A stretch of 64,000 nucleotides of DNA from Mycoavidus cysteinexigens_B. GTDB lineage: Bacteria > Pseudomonadota > Gammaproteobacteria > Burkholderiales > Burkholderiaceae. The DNA is taken from positions 372,001 through 436,000 of the forward strand of contig JASSUG010000002.1 of assembly GCA_031963465.1 (NCBI GenBank), in the 5' to 3' direction. Under the pieces are notes generated by a model that did not search any database, was not told the DNA's origin, and saw only the letters and a list, made by a program, of their open reading frames with translations. Positions 46,101-54,843 of the stretch are shown here, in pieces; within the stretch, counting starts at the first letter, position 1; each line of letters begins with the position of its first letter. A program made the position numbers and the translations under genes.

Positions 46101-47397
46101 TGGGATTGACCGTCACCTCAAGAGTATTTTTATCTGAATTTTTATCTGAATTTTTAATAGGGATGACTTTAACCGTAAAAGTCATCCACTCAGCAACACT
46201 TTCTGCATTGAGCCCTATTTCCCAATTATCGTTAGAATTGTGCCCATGTAAGATAATTTTAGTGCCTTGCGGTTCTTTTTCTTCTTTTTTTAATCCATCA
46301 AAGTCATTGCTTTCCTTTTCAATCGAGATATTATTAAGCAGCGCATCGTATTTATAAATAACGCCTTCTGTAGGATCACTATCCGAACCCACCAGCAGGT
46401 GGAGTTCTTCTTTCCCTTTATTCAAATCCACATGCGCACCAAAGCACCCTACCTTCTTGGTCCCTGAAATGTGTTTGAGCTCGAGTGGTACGCTCCAGGT
46501 ATCATCGAATCGCTTAAACGCTAGTTTGACAGATAGACCCGATTGCTTGATCGGGGTGCTCAAGGCTAACTTGGTGCTCTCCCCCTCTTTCCCGGTATAA
46601 ATTATTGCCTGATTAGAGGTTTCTGGCAGGTTTTCTTGTTCTGCCGATTCACACCATACGATATAGAGCCGCCCACTCATAAAAACTGGGCGTACCAAAC
46701 CATTAGTCGCATTTCCCACTACCGCATCGACGGACTTCCATTCGCTCCAAGCCGTTGGAAAAATCGTTTTTTTACGGTCCGCCTTTTTCCCGAGGTGTTT
46801 TGTCAAATCTAGCCCGCGCCAGTAGTACTTATGCGGTCTGTTTTTCGTTCTGCCAATGAAATAGATCATTTGGCTTTCCAGCGATTCATAGCCGCTGATC
46901 ACTTCCAGATTGCTGATTTCTTCAAAGCCGTTCAGGTAATCCAAAACAGCGCGCTGTGCTTCATCCTTATTGATACGACCCTGGTTTAGGCGGTTTTCTA
47001 ATTGCTTGAACAGCGTGGTTTTCGATTTACGCAGCGTGGGGTTGAGATAATTTTCGGGATAGGCTTCGAGCGCGCGATTGCCGGCCCAAATAGCATAGCG
47101 GCTGTCGTTCTCTTGCCATTGGCGCACGTTATCCTCTGTGGGTTTGACTTGCGGCTCTCGGCCCTGAACGAGGCGATTGAGATAAAGCTGTAAACTCGAA
47201 ATTCCTTCGGCAACCTTACTCGTGCGGACCGTGCTTGATACCAGCGGATCGATTAGCAGATACTCATATAAATCCTCCGCAGTGCGAACTTGCCGTGCTA
47301 GCGCACCCGCTTTGTTAGGGATGACGTGTGCTAAGTAATAACCGACGAGCGCATCGCGCTTGACTTCATTCAGTTGGGCTTCAATAGTGGCGTTCAT
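43177..47397 (-). CDS. tcaB: Tc toxin TcA subunit, C-terminal part (TcaB-like)
   Basis: A 1406-residue protein equal to the C-terminal half of single-chain TcdA. The N-terminus has the ABC-toxin shell segment with RTAEDLYEYLLIDP and RYAIWAGNRALEAYPENYLNP. A neuraminidase-like region follows, then YYWRTQVLLEDEQ-type shell helices. Residues ~870-1150 are the long pore-forming coiled coil with alternating AEL and EQI heptads. The TcB-binding domain lies at the end (PFEGTGAVSSWTLTFP, then IVCIRYTARDGG). About 60 extra residues follow, hydrophilic and apparently disordered. With TcaA it makes a split TcA of about 2460 residues, close to a full-length TcdA. Confidence 0.93.
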   Translation of the reverse strand: MNATIEAQLNEVKRDALVGYYLAHVIPNKAGALARQVRTAEDLYEYLLIDPLVSSTVRTSKVAEGISSLQLYLNRLVQGREPQVKPTEDNVRQWQENDSRYAIWAGNRALEAYPENYLNPTLRKSKTTLFKQLENRLNQGRINKDEAQRAVLDYLNGFEEISNLEVISGYESLESQMIYFIGRTKNRPHKYYWRGLDLTKHLGKKADRKKTIFPTAWSEWKSVDAVVGNATNGLVRPVFMSGRLYIVWCESAEQENLPETSNQAIIYTGKEGESTKLALSTPIKQSGLSVKLAFKRFDDTWSVPLELKHISGTKKVGCFGAHVDLNKGKEELHLLVGSDSDPTEGVIYKYDALLNNISIEKESNDFDGLKKEEKEPQGTKIILHGHNSNDNWEIGLNAESVAEWMTFTVKVIPIKNSDKNSDKNTLEVTVNPTKKWRNIIKMDASNSFVELYVLHLWSTSKKLTAQEFLNNQSRTLQLTMSGYGNGRPAFFKINVSIVKQGASSSFPELFCIPLYLIPPKSRTQYLAIRSTAQNKAKKAEFAQYLEFPASFGYAPIRLNTLFAKTLIQKAHVGIDAVLDRDTQKKIIEPALTESGERVPMDFHGANGLYFWELFFHMPLLVAHRLNLEQNFDDATRWLNYLFLPSNTGDYWRTQVLLEDEQRADEQMIGPGAVDPDELAMVAPIHYRKAVFFAYIKNLLDQGDACYRELTREALGEAKQWYLQARALLGEAPTTEVARNWKPEVLGTLAINNKPSEAFVKTNAFSLPLNKALHNYWEQIDSRLYNLRHNLTVDGKPWTPPLFDAPLNPMELLAARGRAGSGSSRAVMAMPAPPLRFTAMMNKAMNAAEMLIQFGNALQSTLERKDAAELERLQQVQQKELLGFTLEIQDLTIEMGKKTLAGLELSHQSAQTRQSYYQRLFNEHTSAAEDQVRILRGTASGIAAGAPALRSAAAIVSMVPNIYGMAVGGAEYGAPLYAVADGLLCESEIFSLQANQLEISEQYRRRAEEWKLQFEMATVEAEQINTQIMAEKQQLALFEKQKAQIKAQQVHLQANQAFLTSRFTAESLYQWMAGQLSALYFQAYDAVVSLCLLSEAAWRYETGDYDTPSFIQPGAWQDLYRGLLAGETLKLGLHRMDHAYLTRNERKLEIVHTVSLKQLFDSRKSLSLQKEKGWVEKLKELKGNGKLEFELTERDFDQRYPGHYLRQIVTVSVSFPAVIGPYQDVRAILTQRKSTVILKPQIDDVRRLLNPLFESKVPGVVKTDLRASQQIALSTGIDDSGLFMLNFGDERYLPFEGTGAVSSWTLTFPQHEAQKTLLNSLTDIIVCIRYTARDGGEKFGNDVVKAMKEQNQNTPSGQKEGSSTTDLNNGKQSETENSFREADVNKEEEKNQALDATKPSSNVNPFR

Positions 47398-47457
47398 AAT
47401 GGGTTACCTTCGAGAGAAATGCGGGGCCAGGAGAGTTTGTTTAGCGAGCGCTTACTT

Positions 47458-50400
47458 TTACGCTGCCTGCGTTGAGACACCTCGCGCCGCGGCGCTGATC
47501 ACTGCTTGACCTACGGCTTGCCACGCAGAGAATGATTTCGTTTCGTTGAGATTAGCGGCCTCTAGCAGCGACTCGACTGAGAGCCCAGTTTGGCGCGATA
47601 AGGTATGCACCCGCATGACCCAATCTACGTGATCAAGGGGGCTATCCCCTTGCGTGCCAAATTCCTCCACAGCTGCTTTTACTTCTGACTCCTCCCAGTT
47701 GAGCAAATCCGCTAGCATGGTATAAGTATTGTCTTTATGAATTTGGCCATCCTCATTGAAGTGCTGCAGGTAATCAAGCGCTTGTGCCTCATCCTTCGCA
47801 TTCGACGACAGAAAATCTGCGTAGCGGCTCAATCGATAAATGTCTTGTAACGTCAGTTCAACATGGTCCATCCATTCTGGCTTCGTCAATAAAGCCTCCA
47901 AGGCTGCGGCGCTGAGTTTGAGCTTCTTGACTACATCAACATGGCGATCTAAGGCGTACAGGGAGGGCGGATAGTTCCGTAGCGTCTCACCAGAATGGCT
48001 AGCCTTCAAATTCAACATATCACTGACGAACGTGCGCCAATCGAAATACGACCATTTCAGGATAGCGCGCAAGGTTTCTACCGGAAGGTCATATATTTGG
48101 CTCAGTGCGCGCGCCGTCGCGTCCAATTGCGAAGCCTGCGCTTGGGCGATAATTTCGATAAATTGTTTGCAGGCTAGATGGGTCAATTTCTTGAAAAGAA
48201 CAGCTTTTGAATTAACACCTTCTTTCCCCAAATTCTTTAGTAAAGTTTTTTGAGGTTCAGATAAACTCTCCACTTCCTTTTTTAACAAGCCTATTTTTTC
48301 ACGGAGGAGTTTAAATTCTGCATTAGTGTGAATTAATAGATCCGGATTAATTTTATAAAATTCCGTGGATTCCTCTATTTTTAATTTATTTTTATATAAG
48401 TCACGTTGTTTTGCAGAATAATCAGTTAATTTTCCACCGAGAGATAGGCGTAACGATTTTTTTTCAGCCCGAAATTCCAAGTATTTATGAATTATTTCAT
48501 CTGCACTATTTCCTTTTTCAATTCTATCATTGATCTCCCTTTCGAATTTTTTTGTCGTCGATGCAAAATCTGCTTCTTTGGAGCGACGCTCTTTCCGAGT
48601 TGAATCAATTTTTTCTTCTATCTCTATAAGCTCTTTCTTAATTAATTTTATTTCTGCTTCTTTTATAGCATTAAGATATTTTTTAAGATCATTAAGTACC
48701 TCTTTTTTTTCATCAAGAAGCGTAGCTCTATTTTCCCATTCCCTTAAATGTTCGAGAAATAACGGATCAGTGGGAATCCCATTTTTATCAATAAATCCTT
48801 CTAAAATTGTTAGCCATTCGATGGGTTTCTTTTTTTTCTCAGCTGTCGTAGCAGGTTCATCTGCCAAAGCAGGTTCATTTCCCTCTTCATCTATCAACAC
48901 AGGTTCAATGCAAGCAAAGCTGGCCTCATTGAGTAAACAAGGCTGAATCGCTTGTTTGAGAGGAGTCAGCCGCTTGAGCAAGGCCTCTTCATTGACGCGC
49001 AGCGGGGTCGACGTGCTGCACCACACGGCCACTTGGGACACAGAGAGCTTATGTGCTTTCAACCAATGTACGGCCGCCTCGAGCGCCAAGATAACGTCCA
49101 GGATGTCATTTTTTGTGTCCCTCGGCTTTTTTGTAATGGTGGTTTTAAGGAGAACCTTTATATAGGTATCTTTCCCACCACCCATTAAGCGCAGCAGCAT
49201 TAGTCCTTCTTCTACGGTCAAACCCAATAGCCGTGGAATTTTGACCAAGCGGTAGAACATTGAAATGTCAGATAGTGAGCGCGTGAGTCTGCGATCAACA
49301 AACGCTGCAAGTTGAGCAAAAACCGCCTCTGAAATGCCCAAGCCCGCGCACAGGTGCTGAACGGTTTCATGATCCGTATCAATCCCAAAAACCTCATTGT
49401 CGACGGTGATTGATGTGCCTGTACCGGTGGAGCAGAACACTCGATCCAGCAGCGAGATCGCGTTGTTACAGGCATACGGTGAAATATCATAGATTAAAGC
49501 CGCAAACACGTCGGATTCCAGTCCGTATTCTCGCTGCAAATAACGAAATAAACCCAGGCCCCGCAGCATGCCGTCGTTGAAGGCTCCCGCCCAAGACCAA
49601 GCTTTAGCCGTATTCGACAAAGCAGAGATCAGCCAGTCCAACTGATCGAAGGGCAACGCAAGCCAACGCTGGAGTCGAATAAGGTGGTTCAGACGAGCGA
49701 ATGCCGCCTGGGTTCCGGTTAGCACACCATTATCAATGGTGGGCGCAGCTTTATTCTCGCCTTGATTCAAGTAAATGGCACCGTATTCATGTGTACTAAC
49801 CGACTGCTTTCTGGTTTTTTTGGATATCGTCGGCACATAAGCGCCACCTGCAAGGAGCTGATCGAGTTCACTGCGCTGCAGTCCCGTCGCTTCACAAAAT
49901 TTGGCTGCTTCCACCTCAAAATTTTGCCCATCTTTGCTCTTAGTAAATAACGGCCCGTAATTCGACTCGAGGTTATTATCTGCCTCAGTAAGGATCTTTT
50001 GCTGTTCTGGACTCAATTCCGCATATGCTTTCAGGGCCGCACATGCCTGCATACCGCCGATTGCCTCACCGATAAACCCAGGCGCTTGTTGGCTGGTTTG
50101 TCGAATCACTGTACCCAGACTGGTATTAGCCGCCCTCAAGCCCAACGTAACTTGATTGAGCGGCAGGTGAAACGGCAAGTTAAAGGGATACCGAGTATTA
50201 GAAAGTGTTTGATCTAGATTAGTAACCTTCTCCTGCTCGCGAATCGATTGACTCAAAATATCATTGACGAGCTCAAGGGTCGGCATCTCCTTTCCTACTG
50301 CTACGTCGTCCACCAAAAGCTTAGCCAAATCCGGTCTGCGCAGTGCAAGAGGGTGTGTATTTTTTCCATATTCACCTTCAATCTGCAGAGCAAAAGCGTA

Positions 50401-50631
50401 TAAATGTACTAGATAAGCTGCGGGCGAATCCCAAGCTTCCAAGCTACCTGGCGCGGCACGTTCAGCCCATTTCTCGGCGAACAGGCCGCGATAAGTGGGA
50501 TCATCGCCCTTTTTCTCATCACCGTGCAATGCTGCGTTGATCTGCTGCCATCTTTGTTTGGCCTGGACCGTTGGATTGGTCAGGTCATCAAGAACAAGCA
50601 AGTTAGAGGTATCGAGAGCAATTTTAGCCAT
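47458..50631 (-). CDS. tcaA: Tc toxin TcA subunit, N-terminal part (TcaA-like, VRP1)
   Basis: A 1057-residue protein of the Salmonella virulence plasmid A/VRP1 class, forming the N-terminal shell of the TcA pentamer. Family features are SPAAYLVHLYAFALQIE, RRPDLAKLLVDD, PTLELVNDIL and YPFNLPFHLPLNQV. A region of about 200 residues (about 610-814) is highly charged, Lys/Glu-rich and coiled-coil-like, and its DNA (about 48190-48800) is clearly more AT-rich than the rest of the gene. This looks like an insertion into the usual frame. The ATG 50631 is chosen although no ribosome-binding site decides it; an in-frame ATG at 50670 and a TTG at 50700 are alternatives. It is the first gene of the Tc operon. 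Confidence 0.9.
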   Translation of the reverse strand: MAKIALDTSNLLVLDDLTNPTVQAKQRWQQINAALHGDEKKGDDPTYRGLFAEKWAERAAPGSLEAWDSPAAYLVHLYAFALQIEGEYGKNTHPLALRRPDLAKLLVDDVAVGKEMPTLELVNDILSQSIREQEKVTNLDQTLSNTRYPFNLPFHLPLNQVTLGLRAANTSLGTVIRQTSQQAPGFIGEAIGGMQACAALKAYAELSPEQQKILTEADNNLESNYGPLFTKSKDGQNFEVEAAKFCEATGLQRSELDQLLAGGAYVPTISKKTRKQSVSTHEYGAIYLNQGENKAAPTIDNGVLTGTQAAFARLNHLIRLQRWLALPFDQLDWLISALSNTAKAWSWAGAFNDGMLRGLGLFRYLQREYGLESDVFAALIYDISPYACNNAISLLDRVFCSTGTGTSITVDNEVFGIDTDHETVQHLCAGLGISEAVFAQLAAFVDRRLTRSLSDISMFYRLVKIPRLLGLTVEEGLMLLRLMGGGKDTYIKVLLKTTITKKPRDTKNDILDVILALEAAVHWLKAHKLSVSQVAVWCSTSTPLRVNEEALLKRLTPLKQAIQPCLLNEASFACIEPVLIDEEGNEPALADEPATTAEKKKKPIEWLTILEGFIDKNGIPTDPLFLEHLREWENRATLLDEKKEVLNDLKKYLNAIKEAEIKLIKKELIEIEEKIDSTRKERRSKEADFASTTKKFEREINDRIEKGNSADEIIHKYLEFRAEKKSLRLSLGGKLTDYSAKQRDLYKNKLKIEESTEFYKINPDLLIHTNAEFKLLREKIGLLKKEVESLSEPQKTLLKNLGKEGVNSKAVLFKKLTHLACKQFIEIIAQAQASQLDATARALSQIYDLPVETLRAILKWSYFDWRTFVSDMLNLKASHSGETLRNYPPSLYALDRHVDVVKKLKLSAAALEALLTKPEWMDHVELTLQDIYRLSRYADFLSSNAKDEAQALDYLQHFNEDGQIHKDNTYTMLADLLNWEESEVKAAVEEFGTQGDSPLDHVDWVMRVHTLSRQTGLSVESLLEAANLNETKSFSAWQAVGQAVISAAARGVSTQAA

Positions 50632-51136
50632 TTCGTGGTCTTTTGAAAGAAACAGAGAGAGAATGCCCATGCCAATAACAGGCGCTGGAATGGGCCGCAA
50701 GAAAGATATAGGAGAAGTAAATTGTCTGACGAAGACGATGATGCAGGACGAGGGCTGGCCGATTGGTGAGCATCACCAGTTCGGGCCAAGCTACACAGTG
50801 CTTAAGCCAATATGCCTGATCTTTTGTAAACGGTGCAGAGGCACGGTAGCGGGCATCATTGACACAAGCAAGCATAAGTTACCTAGAGCAAAAGTTAAAG
50901 GTCGGCCGTAGACTGATGAACCGTACTACAAAAAACTTAAACCACTACAAGAACTTAAAACAGATAAACAGGTGCTAATGTGCCGAGCAAAGAACCAGCG
51001 AATTTGAAAAAGAATACTATTTCTGAATTTACGTGTCAATCAATTTTATACAGCGGCCGAGCTAGGACAATTCGCTCCTTTAAATTGCAGCTTTACTCTC
51101 ACTTGGCTCATTAAAACAAGAAAGGCGGCGTTTGGG
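50632..51136. other. Upstream region of the Tc operon
   Basis: About 500 bp between tcaA and the pilin gene. It carries the Tc promoter at 51011-51039 and the first bases of the right direct repeat at 51121. The rest is AT-rich with short open frames on both strands that I could not match to any family. The long leader, about 370 bases from promoter to start codon, may be regulatory. Confidence 0.5.
51011..51039 (-). promoter_or_regulatory. Sigma-70 promoter of the Tc operon
   Basis: On the minus strand a perfect TTGACA (51039-51034) and TATTCT (51016-51011, four of six matches) are separated by exactly 17 bp. It points to tcaA and lies inside the direct repeats, so the island brings its own promoter. 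The predicted leader is roughly 370 bases to the chosen tcaA start. Confidence 0.65.
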
Positions 51137-51169
51137 CTAAATGCGGCATTCCGAGGGTGCAAACCGGCT
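51121..51169 (+). repeat. 49-bp direct repeat, right copy (Tc island boundary)
   Basis: Partner of 32172-32220, with differences at two positions. It overlaps the last ten codons and stop of the pilin gene, and it also contains a copy of the last codons of the helicase gene although no helicase precedes it here. Confidence 0.85.
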
Positions 51170-51727
51170 CGGCAATGTAGCTAGCTCAGAGGGTAGCGGC
51201 CCAGGGCCAGGCGCAGGTAAGGACGAAGCCGTTTTACCTGCAGCAAAACATTCCCAGCTTAGTGAACCTGGCTGTGCAGTGTCCGCTACCAAGCCAATAC
51301 GCGAGTTAGGTGAAGCCGGATCATTGGGTCCAGAAGGGACCAGCACCAGTGTGTTTGAGCCGGCCGGCGCCACCCGCGACGTATATGAAATGACGATTTG
51401 CCCATTGTTCGGAACAATATGGATCGAGGCAACGTTACGCGTCGCGCTAGGTGGGTTAAATCCGCTGTCAAACGGCACACCACTGGCTGCGTTCTCGGCA
51501 ACCGCAAGCCGCGCTGAAGCGGCGAGCGACAAACCTTCTCCTACGCGACTGCGAGCTAAGTAATCTTGATATGCGGGAATCGCATAGGAAGCCACAATAC
51601 CAACAATAGCCAGCACAATCATCAACTCAATCAGCGTAAAACCCAACCAGCGAAAACTTGCACGCAAGCGTGTACGTTGGGCAAAAAACCAAAAACGAAC
51701 CAAGCTACCGTATAACCACTTTGCCAT
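51137..51727 (-). CDS. Type IV pilin-like protein
   Basis: A 196-residue type IV prepilin. The class III leader is long (29 residues, basic) and ends at Gly29, before FTLIELMIVLAIVGI with the conserved Glu+5. AIPAYQDYLARSRVGEGLSLA continues the N-terminal helix. A C-terminal cysteine pair (SWECF and SECRI) can close the D-loop. The ATG 51727 is chosen because GGAAGG lies about seven bases upstream. Its last ten codons lie inside the right 49-bp repeat, so the C-terminus ends at the Tc island border. Whether it is a major or minor pilin cannot be told. Confidence 0.9.
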   Translation of the reverse strand: MAKWLYGSLVRFWFFAQRTRLRASFRWLGFTLIELMIVLAIVGIVASYAIPAYQDYLARSRVGEGLSLAASARLAVAENAASGVPFDSGFNPPSATRNVASIHIVPNNGQIVISYTSRVAPAGSNTLVLVPSGPNDPASPNSRIGLVADTAQPGSLSWECFAAGKTASSLPAPGPGPLPSELATLPSRFAPSECRI

Positions 51728-51901
51728 CACACCCTTCCTACGCAGGCAGAAAATAAGAGGCAGAAGGCCACGCATAGTTAGCGAGAGCAAGCGGATGGTC
51801 TATCCGCTGCCGGCCCCCTGTACTTGTAGCTTGGAGAGTAGCAAATTAAGCGGGGATCCCGGCAGTTAGCCGTTTGGCTATATTGGCCAATGTGTATCGA
51901 C

Positions 51902-52597
51902 CTAGCCGCGTGCAGTGCGCCGTTTAAGTAACGCGCCTAGCACTACTACCAACGTTGCGCCAATGACACTTGCTATGTAGCCGGCAACTGGCGTAGTGAA
52001 TAATTTAAATTGTTGTAGCCATGGGTCGCTCGTAATGAGTCCAGCAGCAATCCAGCCAAGCAAGGCGGCACCGGCTGTGATAATCAGTGGAAAACGGGTG
52101 AATAATTTTAATATCAGTTGGCTACCCAAGATAGTGATTGGGATACTAAGAATTAGGCCGAAGAGGATAAGGAAAAAACGCTGTTCAGATTGCGCTGCTT
52201 CTGCTGCGCCAGCGATCGCGATGACATTATCAAGGCTCATCACAAAATCTGCGGCAATGATGGTTTTGATTGCGCCTAAGAGCTGGTCATTAGACCGAAT
52301 ATCATTATAGGCATTAACTTCGGGCAACATAAGCTTGATGCCAATCCAAAACAGCAACAAACCGCCCACCATTTTTAACAGCGGAATATGGAGCAAGGTG
52401 ACCGCAAAACCGATCAACAACACGCGCAACACAATCGCGCCCGCTGTCCCCCACAACACACCGCGCATACGTTGCTGAGAAGGTAAATTACGACAAGCAA
52501 GCGCAATCACCACGGCATTATCGCCGCCCAACAACAGATCAATTGCTACGATCTGGGCAATCGCCCCCCACTGAAGGTCAGTCAGCAGTGCTAGCAT
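51902..52597 (-). CDS. TerC-family integral membrane protein (YjbE-like)
   Basis: A 231-residue membrane protein of the TerC family, members of which are linked to manganese export and metal homeostasis. Features are the N-terminal IVAIDLLLGGDNAVVIALACR and the second acidic motif AADFVMSLDNVIAIAGAA, each with Asn-Asp/Asp-Asn pairs inside membrane helices that bind metal. The ATG 52597 is chosen because AGGAG lies at the right distance, rather than the ATG two codons upstream. It sits between pilin and sucD, the usual Burkholderia position as recalled. Confidence 0.9.
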   Translation of the reverse strand: MLALLTDLQWGAIAQIVAIDLLLGGDNAVVIALACRNLPSQQRMRGVLWGTAGAIVLRVLLIGFAVTLLHIPLLKMVGGLLLFWIGIKLMLPEVNAYNDIRSNDQLLGAIKTIIAADFVMSLDNVIAIAGAAEAAQSEQRFFLILFGLILSIPITILGSQLILKLFTRFPLIITAGAALLGWIAAGLITSDPWLQQFKLFTTPVAGYIASVIGATLVVVLGALLKRRTARG

Positions 52598-52643
52598 GAA
52601 CATCTCTCCTAATGGGGTTTGAAAGCTGTCTACATAAATAAGC

Positions 52644-53525
52644 TTACAGCGCTGCTTTTAACAAACGACCCATTTCAGATGGGTTCTTTGTCACCTTAAT
52701 GCCACAGGCTTGCATCACTTGCAGTTTTTCATCAGCAGTGCCTTTACCGCCAGAGATGATGGCGCCAGCATGGCCCATCCGTTTGCCTGGAGGCGCAGTG
52801 ACGCCTGCGATAAAACCGACCACAGGTTTTTTCATATGGGCTTTGACCCATTCAGCGGCCTCTTCTTCGTCTGAGCCGCCAATCTCGCCAATCATCACAA
52901 CGGCATCTGTCTCAGGATCGTCATTGAAAAGACGCAAGACATCGGTATGCTTCAAGCCATTCACTGGGTCGCCACCGATCCCCACTGCTGAAGACTGCCC
53001 TAGGCCCAGCGCCGTCAATTGACCAACCGCCTCATAGGTCAAAGTACCCGAACGCGAAACCACGCCAATCCGGCCTTTTTTATGGATATGGCCCGGCATA
53101 ATGCCGATTTTGAGTTCGTCAGGGGTAATCACGCCTGGACAATTTGGCCCCAATAACAAGGTTTTACGATTCTCCCGGCGCATGCGGTCTCTGAGTTCGA
53201 TCATATCGCGCACAGGAATGCCTTCGGTAATACAAATCGCAAGCTCAAGCTCAGCTTCCACGGCTTCCCAAATCGCGGCAGCAGCGCCGGCTGGCGGCAC
53301 ATAAATCACCGATACGGTAGCACCTGTATTCGCTTTGGCTTCTTTCACGCTGCCAAAAATCGGAATACCTTCAAAATCTTCGCCAGCTCTTTTAGGGTTG
53401 ACGCCCGCGACATAAGCCGCGCGGCCATTAGCATAATCACGGCAAGTACGGGTATGAAACTGCCCGGTCTTACCCGTGATCCCTTGCGTGATAACTTTTG
53501 TATCTTTGTTAATCAAAATCGACAT
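52644..53525 (-). CDS. sucD: Succinate--CoA ligase, alpha subunit
   Basis: SucD forms the CoA-binding and phosphohistidine half of the TCA-cycle enzyme that converts succinyl-CoA to succinate with nucleotide formation. The 293 residues include QGITGKTGQFHTR at the N-terminus, the LLGPNCPGVI segment, IGEIGGSDEEEAAEW, and GKRMGHAGAIISGGKG bearing the phosphorylated histidine. It lies 106 bp downstream of sucC and in the same orientation. Confidence 0.97.
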   Translation of the reverse strand: MSILINKDTKVITQGITGKTGQFHTRTCRDYANGRAAYVAGVNPKRAGEDFEGIPIFGSVKEAKANTGATVSVIYVPPAGAAAAIWEAVEAELELAICITEGIPVRDMIELRDRMRRENRKTLLLGPNCPGVITPDELKIGIMPGHIHKKGRIGVVSRSGTLTYEAVGQLTALGLGQSSAVGIGGDPVNGLKHTDVLRLFNDDPETDAVVMIGEIGGSDEEEAAEWVKAHMKKPVVGFIAGVTAPPGKRMGHAGAIISGGKGTADEKLQVMQACGIKVTKNPSEMGRLLKAAL

Positions 53526-53631
53526 ATATCAGCCTCTTTTCAGCTTTTTCGTTTGAACTCAGTGCGCCATGTACGCACTCAGTTCAATATGATGTATCCG
53601 TATCCGGGGTTAAGTCAGAAGAAGCTCAACT

Positions 53632-54792
53632 TTATTGAGCTGCTGCGACCACTTTCTGCGCAGCTTCTTCCATACTATCGGCCGAAATAATGGGCAAACC
53701 AGACTCAGCAAGCATTTTCTTACCAAGATCTTCGTTGGTCCCTTTCATGCGGACGACCAGCGGTACTTTCAGCTGCACCGCCTTCGAGGCAGCAATCACG
53801 CCTTCAGCAATCACATCACAGCGCATAATGCCGCCGAAGATATTGACCAAAATTGCTTTGAGCTCGGGATTTTTGAGCATAATCTTGAAGGCTTCTGTGA
53901 CTTTCTCAGTGGTGGCGCCGCCACCCACATCGAGAAAATTAGCAGGTTCACCGCCAAACAGCTTAATTGAGTCCATGGTCGCCATCGCCAGACCCGCGCC
54001 ATTGACCAAGCAGCCAATATCGCCATCAAGCGAAATATAAGCAAGATCAAATTTTGACGCTTCGACTTCGGCTGGGTCCTCTTCATCTACGTCACGGTAC
54101 TCAACTAGTTCCGGATGACGGAAAAGTGCGTTTGAATCAAAATTGAATTTTGCATCCAGCGCAATGACTTTACCTTCACCCGTCAGGATCAACGGATTGA
54201 TTTCTGCGAGCGAGGCATCGGTTTCCCAGAATGCTTTATAGAGTCCCTGCAATATAGTGCGCGCTTGCGCCAATGAAGTTTGCGGGATGCCAATACTGGT
54301 TGCCAATTTATCCGCTTGCGCGTCGGTTAGGCCCTGAGTTGGGTCAACCGCTACTTTATGGATCAATTCAGGCGTTTTTTCGGCAACTTCTTCAATTTCC
54401 ATGCCGCCTTCGCTAGACGCCATGACGGTCACTTTCTGCGTCACCCGATCTACGACCAGACCAATATAAAGCTCTTTTTTGATGTCCGCGCCTTCTTCGA
54501 CCAACAGACGCCGCACTTTTTGACCTTGTGGACCGGTTTGATGCGTTTTTAATTGCATGCCAAGAATCTGGCCGGCATATTCACGCACTTGATCAATCGA
54601 CTTTGCCACTTTCACGCCACCGCCTTTACCACGGCCACCTGCATGAATCTGTGCTTTAACAACCCATACCGGGCCACCAAGCTCTTGCGCAGCTTGCACT
54701 GCCTCATCAACTGTAAATACCGGTTTGCCGCGTGGTACAGCAACACCAAATTTGCGCAGGATTTCCTTACCCTGGTACTCGTGAATCTTCAT
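53632..54792 (-). CDS. sucC: Succinate--CoA ligase, beta subunit
   Basis: SucC provides the ATP-grasp and succinate-binding part of succinyl-CoA synthetase. The 386-residue protein begins MKIHEYQGKEILRKFGV, followed by VVKAQIHAGGRGKGGGVK of the nucleotide site, EINPLILT with the metal-binding acidic residue, and LVNIFGGIMRCD. Order sucC-sucD downstream of recA-recX matches betaproteobacterial genomes as recalled. Confidence 0.97.
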   Translation of the reverse strand: MKIHEYQGKEILRKFGVAVPRGKPVFTVDEAVQAAQELGGPVWVVKAQIHAGGRGKGGGVKVAKSIDQVREYAGQILGMQLKTHQTGPQGQKVRRLLVEEGADIKKELYIGLVVDRVTQKVTVMASSEGGMEIEEVAEKTPELIHKVAVDPTQGLTDAQADKLATSIGIPQTSLAQARTILQGLYKAFWETDASLAEINPLILTGEGKVIALDAKFNFDSNALFRHPELVEYRDVDEEDPAEVEASKFDLAYISLDGDIGCLVNGAGLAMATMDSIKLFGGEPANFLDVGGGATTEKVTEAFKIMLKNPELKAILVNIFGGIMRCDVIAEGVIAASKAVQLKVPLVVRMKGTNEDLGKKMLAESGLPIISADSMEEAAQKVVAAAQ

Positions 54793-54843
54793 TCGTTGAT
54801 CCCTTTAAACAGGCCTTTAAAACCTTTGATTTTAACATAGCTA

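Noticed and set aside
50624..50911. Short open frames on both strands upstream of tcaA
   Set aside because: They overlap each other, show no recognisable family and lack good ribosome-binding sites; the promoter position fits a non-coding leader.
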